NCBI GenBank assembly: GCA_001657315.1
Contig: LYSV01000050.1
Coordinates: 1-39,823, forward strand
Direction: 5' to 3'
Origin: Flammeovirgaceae bacterium BBD 1991-12
GTDB taxonomy: Bacteria > Bacteroidota > Bacteroidia > Cytophagales > Cyclobacteriaceae
Length of the DNA: 39,823 bases
Positions 18,458 to 26,447 of the stretch are shown here, piece after piece (the first letter of the stretch is position 1; each line of letters opens with the position of its first letter). The translations under genes and the position numbers were made by a program. Under the pieces are notes generated by a model that was not told where the DNA came from, did no database searches, and was given only the letters and a program-made list of their open reading frames with translations.

Positions 18458-18957
18458 TTATCTTCATTGTTTTTGAGGTTGTGACCCGCTATAACAGCTG
18501 CAGCTACCAGAGCAATCAGTAACAATACCGCAGCTATTTCAAAAGGGAAAACGAATTCTGTCATTAATCCCTGGCCAATATCTTCTATCCGGTTACCACT
18601 GGTACTCTTTAAGGCACTGAGGTTCATCCTAAGAACGCCATAGATCAATACTATCATCATACCCACTGCCACTACGGCCCCCATGAATACGTTTGTAACG
18701 GCCGGCTGGGATCCGGTGGAAGAAGCTTTACTGGTAAGCATAACCCCGAAGATCATCAATACGACGATACCCCCCACGTAGATCATGATCTGCGTTACGG
18801 CCAGAAATTCAGCATTTGCAAAGATATAAAATACCGCTACACATAACAGCGTGATCACCAATGCAAAGGCTGCATAGAGTATGTTTCTCGTGAATAAGAT
18901 AAACACTGAAGAAATAATGGCTATGGCGGCAAAAAGGTAAAAAACGATCTCAGTCAT
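18454..18957 (-). CDS. nuoJ: NADH-quinone oxidoreductase subunit J
   Basis: Complex I membrane subunit (ND6 type), 167 aa with five hydrophobic helices; the central helix has the conserved IMIYVGGIVVLMIFGVML segment that lies near the proton channel. ATG start, overlapping the end of nuoI by 8 nt and coupled to nuoK by ATGA. Position between nuoI and nuoK is the canonical order. Confidence 0.97.
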   Translation of the reverse strand: MTEIVFYLFAAIAIISSVFILFTRNILYAAFALVITLLCVAVFYIFANAEFLAVTQIMIYVGGIVVLMIFGVMLTSKASSTGSQPAVTNVFMGAVVAVGMMIVLIYGVLRMNLSALKSTSGNRIEDIGQGLMTEFVFPFEIAAVLLLIALVAAAVIAGHNLKNNEDK

Positions 18958-19834
18958 CCCCTTCGTTTTTCTTTTTGGGTGGCTGTGCAGGTTTCATATC
19001 CGATTTGGGTTTGATCACCGGCCGGGGTGAGGCTTTTATTCCGGGTTTAGCAGCAGGCTTTTCCTCAGGTTTGGTCCCTGTATCCCCGGTAGGCGGCTGT
19101 GGTTTCATGACAGGTTTGGGTTTGATCACTGGCCTGGACGAAGTTTTTATTTTGGGTTTGAACACAGGCTTTGCCACTGGTTTGGCTTCATTTTCTTCTG
19201 AAGTAGGCTGAAGTTTCACCTTAGGCCTGGGCTTCAGCCCTGATTGTTTGCCGGTTTCATTATCTTTTTCGGACTTTTCCCTGTTTTTTTCATTTTCAAA
19301 CTCTTCCAGTTCTTTCCTTTTTTCAAGGATCTCCAGTGGTGTCATGGTCGCGAAGGAATAGGTATGATCCCTGAAATCATATTCACTGAAATCATATGCC
19401 TTTGTCATGGTCAGACACTCCGTGGGGCAAACCGTAGTACATAAGCCACAGAAGCAGCACTTGGACATGTCAATATCAAATCTGGCTGCATGAATACGTT
19501 TTGGTGTACCGTCAGAGGTCTTACCGATCACATCGGTGGCCTTTATACCTTCAATATCAATACAATCTACGGGACATATCTTGGCACATTTGTCACATAC
19601 GATACAATCGTCAATTTCATTGTGCAGGCGATACCTGCCATTGTCAGGTACCGGAATGGTCTCATGTGGGTACTGTAGGGTGCTGATCCCCTTTTCATGC
19701 TCGTCAAAATAACCATCTTCACTCACGGGTACCGGTTTTGAAGATCTTCTTGCCTCCACCATATGACGAAAAGTGAGTGAAAGACCTTTAGACAGTGTAG
19801 TAGCCGCCTCTTTTATATTTTTGAAATACGTCAT
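18950..19834 (-). CDS. nuoI: NADH-quinone oxidoreductase subunit I with a Lys/Pro-rich C-terminal extension
   Basis: NuoI carries the two 4Fe-4S clusters (N6a/N6b) that relay electrons toward the quinone site. Both binding motifs are present: Cys77, Cys80, Cys83, Cys87-Pro and Cys126, Cys129, Cys132, Cys136-Pro. The core ends around residue 175. Unusually, about 118 more residues follow: a charged Glu/Lys segment, then a low-complexity Lys/Pro tail with two copies of a 37-residue unit containing RPVIKPK. The total of 294 aa is well above the usual 160-220. ATG start; the stop overlaps nuoJ by 8 nt. The gene follows the histidine kinase by 38 nt rather than nuoH directly. Confidence 0.96.
   Translation of the reverse strand: MTYFKNIKEAATTLSKGLSLTFRHMVEARRSSKPVPVSEDGYFDEHEKGISTLQYPHETIPVPDNGRYRLHNEIDDCIVCDKCAKICPVDCIDIEGIKATDVIGKTSDGTPKRIHAARFDIDMSKCCFCGLCTTVCPTECLTMTKAYDFSEYDFRDHTYSFATMTPLEILEKRKELEEFENEKNREKSEKDNETGKQSGLKPRPKVKLQPTSEENEAKPVAKPVFKPKIKTSSRPVIKPKPVMKPQPPTGDTGTKPEEKPAAKPGIKASPRPVIKPKSDMKPAQPPKKKNEGDD
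18981..19200 (-). repeat. two tandem 111-bp coding repeats in the NuoI tail
   Basis: The marker GTTTCAT occurs at 18991 and 19102 on the plus strand, a spacing of 111 bp or 37 codons. Each unit encodes a Lys/Pro-rich segment with RPVIKPK; the two copies differ at a number of positions. This is an in-frame internal duplication. Confidence 0.7.
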
Positions 19835-19872
19835 TCCTATGTTTACTCAATACCAACGGACCTTCCTTCCGG

Positions 19873-21912
19873 TCAGGACAGATCCGAATTAGATATTGTG
19901 AATTTAAACGTACTTCCCTTGCCTTCCTCACTTTCCACCCAAATTTTTCCGCCCATTTTCTCTACAAACTCCTTACAAAGCTTCAATCCCAGGCCTCTGC
20001 CCTTTTCATTTGCGGTGCCCGGTGTGGTCAAAAGTGTTGTGGTGCTGAACAGGTTATCCACCATGTCCTGTGGCATGCCCACACCATTGTCACTGATGCC
20101 TATTGTGATCTGACTATCGTCAAAAGGCTCGTCGAAGACCTTCACTTCACCGCCTTCATTGGTAAATTTGATCGAGTTGGAGACGAGATTACGAATGATC
20201 AGATCGAGCATATTCCTGTCAACATTTACCTGAACACCCTTTTCTACCTTATTGACAAAGGCTATATTCTTTTCATTGCTGCTCAGAAAAAACTGGAGAT
20301 TTGATTCAACCAGATCATGAAGGACCAGATCCTCACGCTGCATGGTGATCTCATTCATCTCCATCATGGCCCAGTCCAGCAGGTTGCCCAGCATTTTGCC
20401 CGTACTGTCCAGCCTCACCTTGAGCGATTTAGTGAGTTTGATGAGCTCTTCCTGGGTCAGATGACCATCATTCAGCATGTTAAGAATACCCACAAGAGCG
20501 TTAATGGGCGATCGCAGGTCATGCGAAACTATTGAGAAGAACTTATCCTTCATAGAGAGCAGGCTTTGCAACTCACGTGTTTTGGATTCAATTTCCTGCT
20601 GATGGACCAGCAGTAACTCATTGGCCCTTTTGCTGCGCACACTGTTCCGGTACAGTGTTATAAGCAGAATACCAGTGAACGCCAGTATGACCACCAATAT
20701 GTTTCGCAGGAATTCCTCATTCTCGAGCTTTATATTCTGCTCTCTCTCCTTTTGATTAAGCTGATCGATAGCCAGATCCTTCTGGGCCAGTTCATACTGG
20801 ATCTGCGTCTGGGTGAACTGCTCATTTCTGTTCGCAAGGGTGAGGCTGTCATCCAGCGCCTTGCCTTTCCTCAAAAACTCCAGTGCTTGCCTGAAATTAC
20901 CCTTTTTCTCATACCAGTTGGCCAATTCCATATGCGCATGCATCAACAGCTGAGCAGAATTCCTGCTCATGGCTACCTGATAGGTTTCGTCAAAATAGGT
21001 TTTGGCCAGCGCTGTCTTACCCTGCTTCATAGCGATCCGCCCTATACCCAGGCTTACCCTGGCCCTGGCATTCTCGTTTGACTGACGATCGTATATCGAC
21101 CACGAACGATCATAGTAGCCGAGCGCCTTGCCGTATTCTTCCGCCTGGAAATAAAGCTCGGCGATCCTGTCCATTATCTGTGGTATGATGATATTGTCCT
21201 CGACCTGTTCGGCAATTTCCAGCGCAATTTCCAGTGACTTGAGCGCTTCATCGAATTTGCCTTCTTTCAAAGCAATGTCCCCGAGATCATGTAATGAATA
21301 GGCCATACCTACCCGGTCATTGATCTTCCTGCTCATATCCATGGACCTGTTGATATATTCACGGGCCCGGTCCAGCTGATCTACTGCCTTAAAAACCCTA
21401 CCCAGATTATAAATGGCGATGGTAAGTAAAAGACTATCATTGGTGGACCGTGAGCTTTCAATTGACCTTTGATAATGTATAAAGGCCTCATTGTACAATC
21501 CCATACCCAGATAATCTTCTCCCAGAGCGTTATAGGCCTCCGCTATTCCCCGCTTATCGTCCAAACGAATCATATGGGCGAGTGCCTTTCGGTCATGACG
21601 CAGCGCCTCTACAAACTCACCCTGGGCGGCGTGAAGCGCAGACATCCTGATCTCAGCCCATGCAATGGATGATGTATCACCTATGGAAGTGGCTATTTCC
21701 ACTATTTTACGGCCAAGCGTAAATGAGGTATCTATATGATCAAAGCCAAGCTCACCCAACGCACCGAAAAGTAAAAGCAGCCGTACTGAGTCCGACTCCT
21801 CCTTTTGATAAAGGTTATCCAGGCTATCCAAAACGTTCGATTGCGCCTGAACTGGATTTCCGCCAAAAAAAACAGAAATCAGGGAAAGCGATATGATATT
21901 TAACCGGATCAA
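19873..21912 (-). CDS. periplasmic-TPR sensor histidine kinase
   Basis: The 679-aa protein has a signal peptide (cut near VQAQ), a periplasmic region of tandem tetratricopeptide repeats (about residues 85-360, with the typical A-x-x-x-L-G/Y spacing), a coiled-coil-like stretch at 365-400, one transmembrane helix (about 403-422), a HisKA domain with the phospho-acceptor His464 in FFSIVSHDLRSPINAL, and a HATPase domain with NLVSNSIKFTNEGG (N box), ISDNGVGM (G1) and GRGLGLKLCKEF (G2). There is no receiver domain and no adjacent response regulator. The start is TTG at 21910-21912, 19 nt after the nuoH stop; the nuoI start follows 38 nt after its end. It therefore sits inside the nuo operon. The signal sensed is unknown. 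Confidence 0.93.
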   Translation of the reverse strand: MIRLNIISLSLISVFFGGNPVQAQSNVLDSLDNLYQKEESDSVRLLLLFGALGELGFDHIDTSFTLGRKIVEIATSIGDTSSIAWAEIRMSALHAAQGEFVEALRHDRKALAHMIRLDDKRGIAEAYNALGEDYLGMGLYNEAFIHYQRSIESSRSTNDSLLLTIAIYNLGRVFKAVDQLDRAREYINRSMDMSRKINDRVGMAYSLHDLGDIALKEGKFDEALKSLEIALEIAEQVEDNIIIPQIMDRIAELYFQAEEYGKALGYYDRSWSIYDRQSNENARARVSLGIGRIAMKQGKTALAKTYFDETYQVAMSRNSAQLLMHAHMELANWYEKKGNFRQALEFLRKGKALDDSLTLANRNEQFTQTQIQYELAQKDLAIDQLNQKEREQNIKLENEEFLRNILVVILAFTGILLITLYRNSVRSKRANELLLVHQQEIESKTRELQSLLSMKDKFFSIVSHDLRSPINALVGILNMLNDGHLTQEELIKLTKSLKVRLDSTGKMLGNLLDWAMMEMNEITMQREDLVLHDLVESNLQFFLSSNEKNIAFVNKVEKGVQVNVDRNMLDLIIRNLVSNSIKFTNEGGEVKVFDEPFDDSQITIGISDNGVGMPQDMVDNLFSTTTLLTTPGTANEKGRGLGLKLCKEFVEKMGGKIWVESEEGKGSTFKFTISNSDLS

Positions 21913-21931
21913 AACCAGGTTTTGAAAATTA

Positions 21932-23029
21932 TCAGATCATGATCAACCTCCATATTGAGCAAATAAAAAGCAATGCCAGTGCAGCTGGTGTAAGATATTT
22001 CCACCCGAGGGTCATCAATTGGTCCAATCTAACCCTTGGATAGGTCCATCTTACCCACATTTGCAGCACTACCATAGCCAGTGACTTAGACAGCAACCAG
22101 AACATAGTCCAGGCATGTCCTGACCATGAACCAGGCTGACCGATAGTCCATTCTGCCAACCGGAGTACTCCTATGTTTGGTAGAGGTGTATTCCAGCTCC
22201 CAAAGAAAAGTAACACCCCTAGAATACTGGTTAACAGCATCATACCATACTCGGCCAGCATAATAACAGACCAGCGAAAACCCGAATATTCTGTCTGAAA
22301 ACCGGATACCAGCTCTGACTCCGCTTCAGGCAGATCAAAGGGAGCGCGGTTACTTTCAGCAAGGGTGGTGATGAAAAATATGATCCAAACAGGGATCAAA
22401 AAAGGAGCCCTGAATATGTTCCATGTAAGAATACCACCTATATCGGTTACATCCAGCCTCAGAGCGCTGATGCCAAACAGGTAGTTTTTTGCTGTTGGGT
22501 CAATGGATGTGATCAATATGCCCTGTTGATAGGATATGGTCTGCAGGTCCAGCGACTGCGCTATGACCAATACGCAGATCACACTAATGGTCAGAGGCAC
22601 CTCGTAGGATATGATCTGCGAGGCCGACCTCACAGCGCCCAGTACCGCGTACTTATTGTTGGAAGCCCAGCCGGCTATTATGATCCCTATTACGTCCAGC
22701 GAAACAATGGCCAGCAAAAAGAAAACGCCGGTATGCACTGAAGCGCCGGACCATGCAGAGGTGACCGGCAACACGGAAAAACCGGTAAAAACAGCTGCAA
22801 AAATGATCAACGGTGCTACAAGGAAAAGCTTTTTTGAGGCTGCTTTGGGCACAATATCCTCCTTTTGCAAAAGCTTCAGAAGGTCAGCCACGGTCTGAAG
22901 TATGCCATAATACCCCACCTCCATAGGTCCGTAGCGATCCTGTATAAAGGCAGACACCTTACGCTCGGCATAGACAGCCAGAACAGTAAAGATCAACAGG
23001 AAAGGCAGGAAAAACAGAAATGTTGACAT
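21932..23029 (-). CDS. nuoH: NADH-quinone oxidoreductase subunit H
   Basis: Complex I membrane subunit (ND1 type) that forms much of the quinone-binding cavity. The 365-aa protein has about eight hydrophobic helices and the family motifs AERKVSAFIQDRYGP near the N-terminus and ESNRAPFDLPEAESELVSGF in the middle, with the conserved acidic loop facing the quinone site. ATG start. It is the first nuo gene of this cluster; a candidate promoter box lies just upstream and murI ends 159 bp upstream, so nuoA-G must be encoded elsewhere or outside the window. Confidence 0.97.
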   Translation of the reverse strand: MSTFLFFLPFLLIFTVLAVYAERKVSAFIQDRYGPMEVGYYGILQTVADLLKLLQKEDIVPKAASKKLFLVAPLIIFAAVFTGFSVLPVTSAWSGASVHTGVFFLLAIVSLDVIGIIIAGWASNNKYAVLGAVRSASQIISYEVPLTISVICVLVIAQSLDLQTISYQQGILITSIDPTAKNYLFGISALRLDVTDIGGILTWNIFRAPFLIPVWIIFFITTLAESNRAPFDLPEAESELVSGFQTEYSGFRWSVIMLAEYGMMLLTSILGVLLFFGSWNTPLPNIGVLRLAEWTIGQPGSWSGHAWTMFWLLSKSLAMVVLQMWVRWTYPRVRLDQLMTLGWKYLTPAALALLFICSIWRLIMI

Positions 23030-23048
23030 TAAAAAATAGAACTCAAAT

Positions 23049-23056
23049 CAAAGGTA
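23049..23056 (-). promoter_or_regulatory. candidate -7 box for the nuoH-N operon
   Basis: The minus strand reads TACCTTTG (TAnnTTTG) 19 nt before the nuoH ATG. A TTG lies 23 nt further upstream, slightly longer than typical spacing. The leader would be about 13 nt. This would give the cluster its own promoter separate from murI. Confidence 0.45.
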
Positions 23057-23188
23057 TCGTTTTTGTCATTTAAACTTAACAATTCATGATCACGTTATTC
23101 CTACCCAAAAAGTGTAAATATAATGTAAAACCGTTAAACCGGGTATATTTTTATACGAATATTTGGCCCGAATATAATCAAACTACAT

Positions 23189-23992
23189 TCATTCCCAAAG
23201 CCTGTAATACTCCAAATGCACTCTTTCACCAAAAAATAATTGAGTAGAGGCTTCAAAAGAGTCAGTATAGTCAGAAACAAGGAATTCGTAAGTCGGCTCA
23301 CCACCGGAAGACAACAGTTCCTCGCTTTTAAGATAATCATGGACATACCTAGCGGTGACTTCTGACGAGTCCAGTACATCCACACCATTTTGGTAAAAAT
23401 CTGCTATCTCATCATGTATCAACGGATAGTGGGTGCACCCCAGTATCAGTGCCCTGACGCCCTGCAGGGTCTCATCTTCCAGATATTTTTCTATAATGTC
23501 ATGGCTGATGCGCTGGTGAAAGAAGCCTTCTTCAATCATAGGCACCAGCAGCGGCGTGGCCAGCGAGGCAAGCTCGATATTCCGGTGAAGCCGGGCGATC
23601 TTCTGATGATAAACATTGGAATTAACCGTTCTTCTGGTACCTATCAGGCCTATTTTCTCATTTTGGTGCTGTTCACCGATAAAATCCACCATAGGATCGA
23701 TAACATTGATGATCTTCGTGCGCCTGCCTGCATATTCCTTCAGCAACTCATAGGCAGAAGAACTGGCGGAATTACACGCAATAACGATCACTTTGCATCC
23801 CTTTTGCAACATGACATCGGCTATCTTAACTGAGTAGGCCTGTACCGCTGCCTCTGATTTTTCACCATAGGGCAGGTGTGCAGTATCACCAAAATAGATC
23901 ATGGATTCATCAGGCATAAGCCTTCGTATGGCACTGGCCACTGTGAGCCCACCTATGCCACTGTCAAATATCCCAATGGGTGCATTATTCAT
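23189..23992 (-). CDS. murI: glutamate racemase
   Basis: MurI makes D-glutamate for peptidoglycan in the cytoplasm. The protein shows the N-terminal IGIFDSGIGGLT with the conserved Asp, YFGDTAHLPYGEKS, the first catalytic Cys in VIACNSAS and the second in LGCTHYPLI. I chose the ATG at 23990-23992 (267 aa, MNNAPIGIFDSG); the longer reading from a TTG at 23999-24001 adds only three residues, and that TTG is itself part of a TATTTTTG promoter-like box. Divergent from fabI and in the same direction as nuoH, with 159 bp between murI and nuoH. Confidence 0.96.
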   Translation of the reverse strand: MNNAPIGIFDSGIGGLTVASAIRRLMPDESMIYFGDTAHLPYGEKSEAAVQAYSVKIADVMLQKGCKVIVIACNSASSSAYELLKEYAGRRTKIINVIDPMVDFIGEQHQNEKIGLIGTRRTVNSNVYHQKIARLHRNIELASLATPLLVPMIEEGFFHQRISHDIIEKYLEDETLQGVRALILGCTHYPLIHDEIADFYQNGVDVLDSSEVTARYVHDYLKSEELLSSGGEPTYEFLVSDYTDSFEASTQLFFGERVHLEYYRLWE

Positions 23993-23998
23993 AACACC

Positions 23999-24006
23999 CA
24001 AAAATA
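23999..24006 (-). promoter_or_regulatory. candidate -7 box for murI, implying a near-leaderless transcript
   Basis: The minus strand reads TATTTTTG, an exact TAnnTTTG match, with its last base only 7 nt before the first base of the chosen murI ATG. Transcription would then begin at or within a base or two of the start codon. No strong -33 element was seen. Confidence 0.5.
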
Positions 24007-24379
24007 TTGAAAATAATATGAGTCATAGCATCGCTCTGAGTCATTTACCCACTTCTTGAACATCTATTGCATATTCTCCCTGATACTTTATTACTTACAT
24101 TTCTGTTCATTTAGATAATTGAGTCACTCAGGTATTGACATACCCAATAACGCCAGAGCCTGATGGCCAATAACCACTTCTGATCTTATTTTATCTATTT
24201 GTTACAATTGATCGTAAACCGTGTTGTGTCTTGTTTTGATAAGATAGCGGCGACACTACTATTCAGGCTTCAGCCTGAGATACAAAGAAGACGGACGTAC
24301 CTTATTGAACACTTCAGAGCGTTCACTTCCGGTCAAATTATTTGTATTATTGCAGCCTGAATTTAATAATTTCATTACC
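24007..24379. other. 373-bp intergenic region between divergent murI and fabI
   Basis: I see no gene, RNA gene or mobile element here. It contains a small perfect inverted repeat at 24263-24278 (TCAGGCT-TC-AGCCTGA) and, for fabI, a TATTATTG at 24345-24352 that differs from TAnnTTTG at one base and lies 28 nt before the chosen ATG. The AT-rich stretch at 24050-24130 is featureless. Confidence 0.5.
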
Positions 24380-25189
24380 ATGGGTAACAACATACTAAAA
24401 GGAAAAAAGGGAATCATCTTTGGTGCTCTTGATGAAAACTCCATTGCCTGGAAGACTGCTTTGAAAGCTTCTGAAGAAGGAGCTGAGTTCGTACTTACCA
24501 ACGCCCCCATTGCCCTGCGAATGGGCACCATCAATCAATTAGCAGAAAAATGTAATGCAGAGGTCATCCCGGCTGACGCTACTTCTGTGGAAGACCTGAC
24601 GGCTCTTTTTGAAAAATCTCAGGAGATCCTGGGTGGTAAACTGGACTTTGTGTTGCATTCCATTGGCATGAGCCCAAATGTAAGAAAAGGAAAATCATAT
24701 GGTGATCTGAACTATGACTGGTTCCTGAAAACCCTGGATATATCCGGCCTGTCCTTCCACAAGGTATTACAGGTAGCGGAAAAGACTGATGCAATGAACG
24801 AGTGGGGGTCCATACTGGCTCTGAGCTATATAGCCGCTCAACGTAGCTTCCCCGATTACTCCGATATGGCGCAGGCCAAGGCGGTACTGGAATCCATCGC
24901 CCGGAGCTATGGCTACCGGTTTGCCAAACTAAAGAAAGTAAGAGTGAACACCATTTCACAGTCCCCTACCATGACGACAGCAGGTAGCGGGGTGACAGGA
25001 TTTGACGTTTTCTTTGATTATGCAGATAAAATGTCACCTCTTGGCAATGCCAGCGCTGGTGACTGTGCCAATTTTATCATCACCATGTTTTCCGATTATA
25101 CCCGTATGGTGACTATGCAGAATCTGATGCATGACGGGGGATTTTCAGCCTCTGGTATCACGGAAGACCTGATAGAACGGTTAAAATAA
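24380..25189 (+). CDS. fabI: enoyl-[acyl-carrier-protein] reductase (NADH)
   Basis: FabI performs the last reduction of each fatty-acid elongation cycle, turning enoyl-ACP into acyl-ACP. The 269-aa protein begins MGNNILKGKKGIIFGALDEN, with the modified Gly-rich NAD-binding loop followed by SIAW, and has the FabI active-site pattern Tyr-x6-Lys in FPDYSDMAQAKA. Length fits the family. I chose the ATG at 24380; a reading from the upstream ATG at 24305 would add 25 residues unlike any FabI N-terminus and would run through the likely promoter. It stands alone, divergent from murI. Confidence 0.96.
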   Translation: MGNNILKGKKGIIFGALDENSIAWKTALKASEEGAEFVLTNAPIALRMGTINQLAEKCNAEVIPADATSVEDLTALFEKSQEILGGKLDFVLHSIGMSPNVRKGKSYGDLNYDWFLKTLDISGLSFHKVLQVAEKTDAMNEWGSILALSYIAAQRSFPDYSDMAQAKAVLESIARSYGYRFAKLKKVRVNTISQSPTMTTAGSGVTGFDVFFDYADKMSPLGNASAGDCANFIITMFSDYTRMVTMQNLMHDGGFSASGITEDLIERLK

Positions 25190-25323
25190 TATTTTGTAGT
25201 GAAGTTTCTTCTTCAAGGGACGGCAGTATAATATTCATTCTCATTCAATCCCACGCCAGTATCCTGACAGACAGGTAGGATGTGTATGCCAGATGAAAGA
25301 AGAAAAATAAGGTGAGTTAACGA

Positions 25324-25347
25324 ATGGTCTGTGAGGACACAGACCAT
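25324..25347 (+). other. perfect 10-bp inverted repeat (hairpin) downstream of fabI
   Basis: ATGGTCTGTG at 25324-25333 pairs perfectly with CACAGACCAT at 25338-25347 around a 4-nt AGGA loop. It lies 134 bp after the fabI stop. No T-run follows on either strand, so a Rho-independent terminator is doubtful; a repeat element or regulatory hairpin is as likely. Confidence 0.5.
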
Positions 25348-25391
25348 GGATTAGATTAGACATGGACTTTGGGTTAAGACCATGGGTTAAA
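25341..25391. repeat. three short degenerate direct repeats
   Basis: AGACCATGG at 25341, AGACATGG at 25358 and AGACCATGG at 25377 recur with spacings of 17 and 19 bp, each followed by an AT-rich GGTTA/GATTA-like tail. The first copy is also the right arm of the adjacent hairpin. Confidence 0.4.
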
Positions 25392-25548
25392 GATCGGAGA
25401 GTATCGTGGAAGATCAAATACCTTGAGGTCCATTGGCAGAAAGTAGCTGGAATCGAAATGTTATTTCGCGTAACTTTAGAAGCAAATGTATAGTTGTTCA
25501 GAACAGCCGTAATTTAATAATACGTATAGAACCTTTTAACTTTCATCC

Positions 25549-25902
25549 ATGAAAAGTAAAACAGCCATTTTCCTGTCTCTGGTGTTGGTGATCATCCTGG
25601 CCAGTGGTTTTCAAATTTTAAAAACATCACTCAGAATAACCGTGATCGACGAATTGGGCAATATCGTTGAGGGAGCCACGGTACAGCTATATGCTACTGA
25701 AGAAGATTACAGAAATGAAACCAACCCTGTATCCGAGCCAGGCACTACAGACAAAAAGGGGAATGTAAAATTCAAGGAACTCCAACCCAGGGCCTACTTT
25801 GTGAACGCCAGTAAGGATGATAAGAACAATATAGGCGCTGGGGTACAAACTGACAAGCTGGTAGAGGGCAAAATGAACAAGGTGAATATTGTGATAGAAT
25901 AG
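25549..25902 (+). CDS. small secreted carboxypeptidase-regulatory-like protein
   Basis: The 117-aa protein has an N-terminal hydrophobic segment (signal peptide or anchor, residues about 6-25) followed by one beta-sandwich-like domain of about 90 residues. The pattern ITVIDELGNIVEGATVQLY, TTDKKGNVKFKELQPRAYFV is typical of carboxypeptidase-regulatory or CNA-B-like domains, which are structural rather than enzymatic. In Bacteroidota such domains usually sit at the N-terminus of larger proteins; here it stands alone. ATG start. The Nudix gene begins 2 nt after its stop, so the two are co-transcribed. Exact role unknown. Confidence 0.85.
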   Translation: MKSKTAIFLSLVLVIILASGFQILKTSLRITVIDELGNIVEGATVQLYATEEDYRNETNPVSEPGTTDKKGNVKFKELQPRAYFVNASKDDKNNIGAGVQTDKLVEGKMNKVNIVIE

Positions 25903-25904
25903 CG

Positions 25905-26447
25905 GTGCACAGACAGGATCTGCTCTCTAAACTGGAACGATACAGCCCTGAATATGAGGAAGAGGTCAAATTCAGGGCTTCTTTTTTGTCTTTTATCGGG
26001 ACTCATCCGGACTGTTTTGAAAGATCACTGACCGAGGGGCATATCACCGGGTCGGCATGGATCGTAAATCAACGTTATGACAAAGCGCTCCTTACACATC
26101 ATAAAAAACTGGACAGGTGGTTACAACTGGGTGGTCATGCTGATGGTGAGTCTGACATTATCCGGGTGGCCACCAAAGAAGCGGAAGAGGAGTCAGGCCT
26201 GAAGAGCCTGGCGCTGACCTCGACAGAAATTTTCGATATTGACATTCATCCCATTCCGGCCAGGGGTCAGGAACCGCAGCACCTTCATTACGATATCCGG
26301 TTCTTATTCACGGCTGATGAACACGAGACTTTCTATGTAAGTTCTGAGTCAAAAAACCTTTCCTGGGTAACTTTAGATGAACTGAGCACTCTTACTCAAC
26401 ACAACTTATCGATAATGAGGATGTCGGAGAAGACTAAAAAAAGATAG
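25905..26447 (+). CDS. Nudix hydrolase
   Basis: The 180-aa protein contains a Nudix box starting at LQLGGHADGESD and continuing with KEAEEESGL, which supplies the metal-binding Glu cluster; the spacing is one residue longer than the textbook GX5EX7REUXEEXGU, and the GGHADG opening is characteristic of a subfamily of NTP/ADP-sugar-like pyrophosphohydrolases. The substrate cannot be named. The start is GTG at 25905, 2 nt after the stop of the preceding gene; no better ATG lies before the conserved domain. The stop codon lies inside a strong hairpin at 26443-26474. Confidence 0.9.
   Translation: MHRQDLLSKLERYSPEYEEEVKFRASFLSFIGTHPDCFERSLTEGHITGSAWIVNQRYDKALLTHHKKLDRWLQLGGHADGESDIIRVATKEAEEESGLKSLALTSTEIFDIDIHPIPARGQEPQHLHYDIRFLFTADEHETFYVSSESKNLSWVTLDELSTLTQHNLSIMRMSEKTKKR

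Larger units (their letters stand above)
25190..25548. other. 359-bp intergenic region after fabI
   Basis: No gene seen. It holds a perfect 10-bp hairpin at 25324-25347, short degenerate repeats at 25341-25391, and, before the next gene, a TAACTTTA at 25470-25477 that is one base off the TAnnTTTG box. Otherwise featureless. Confidence 0.5.

Noticed and set aside
24305-24379. Upstream ATG extending FabI by 25 residues
   Set aside because: The added residues do not resemble a FabI N-terminus and would cover the likely promoter; MGNNILKGKKG at 24380 fits the family.
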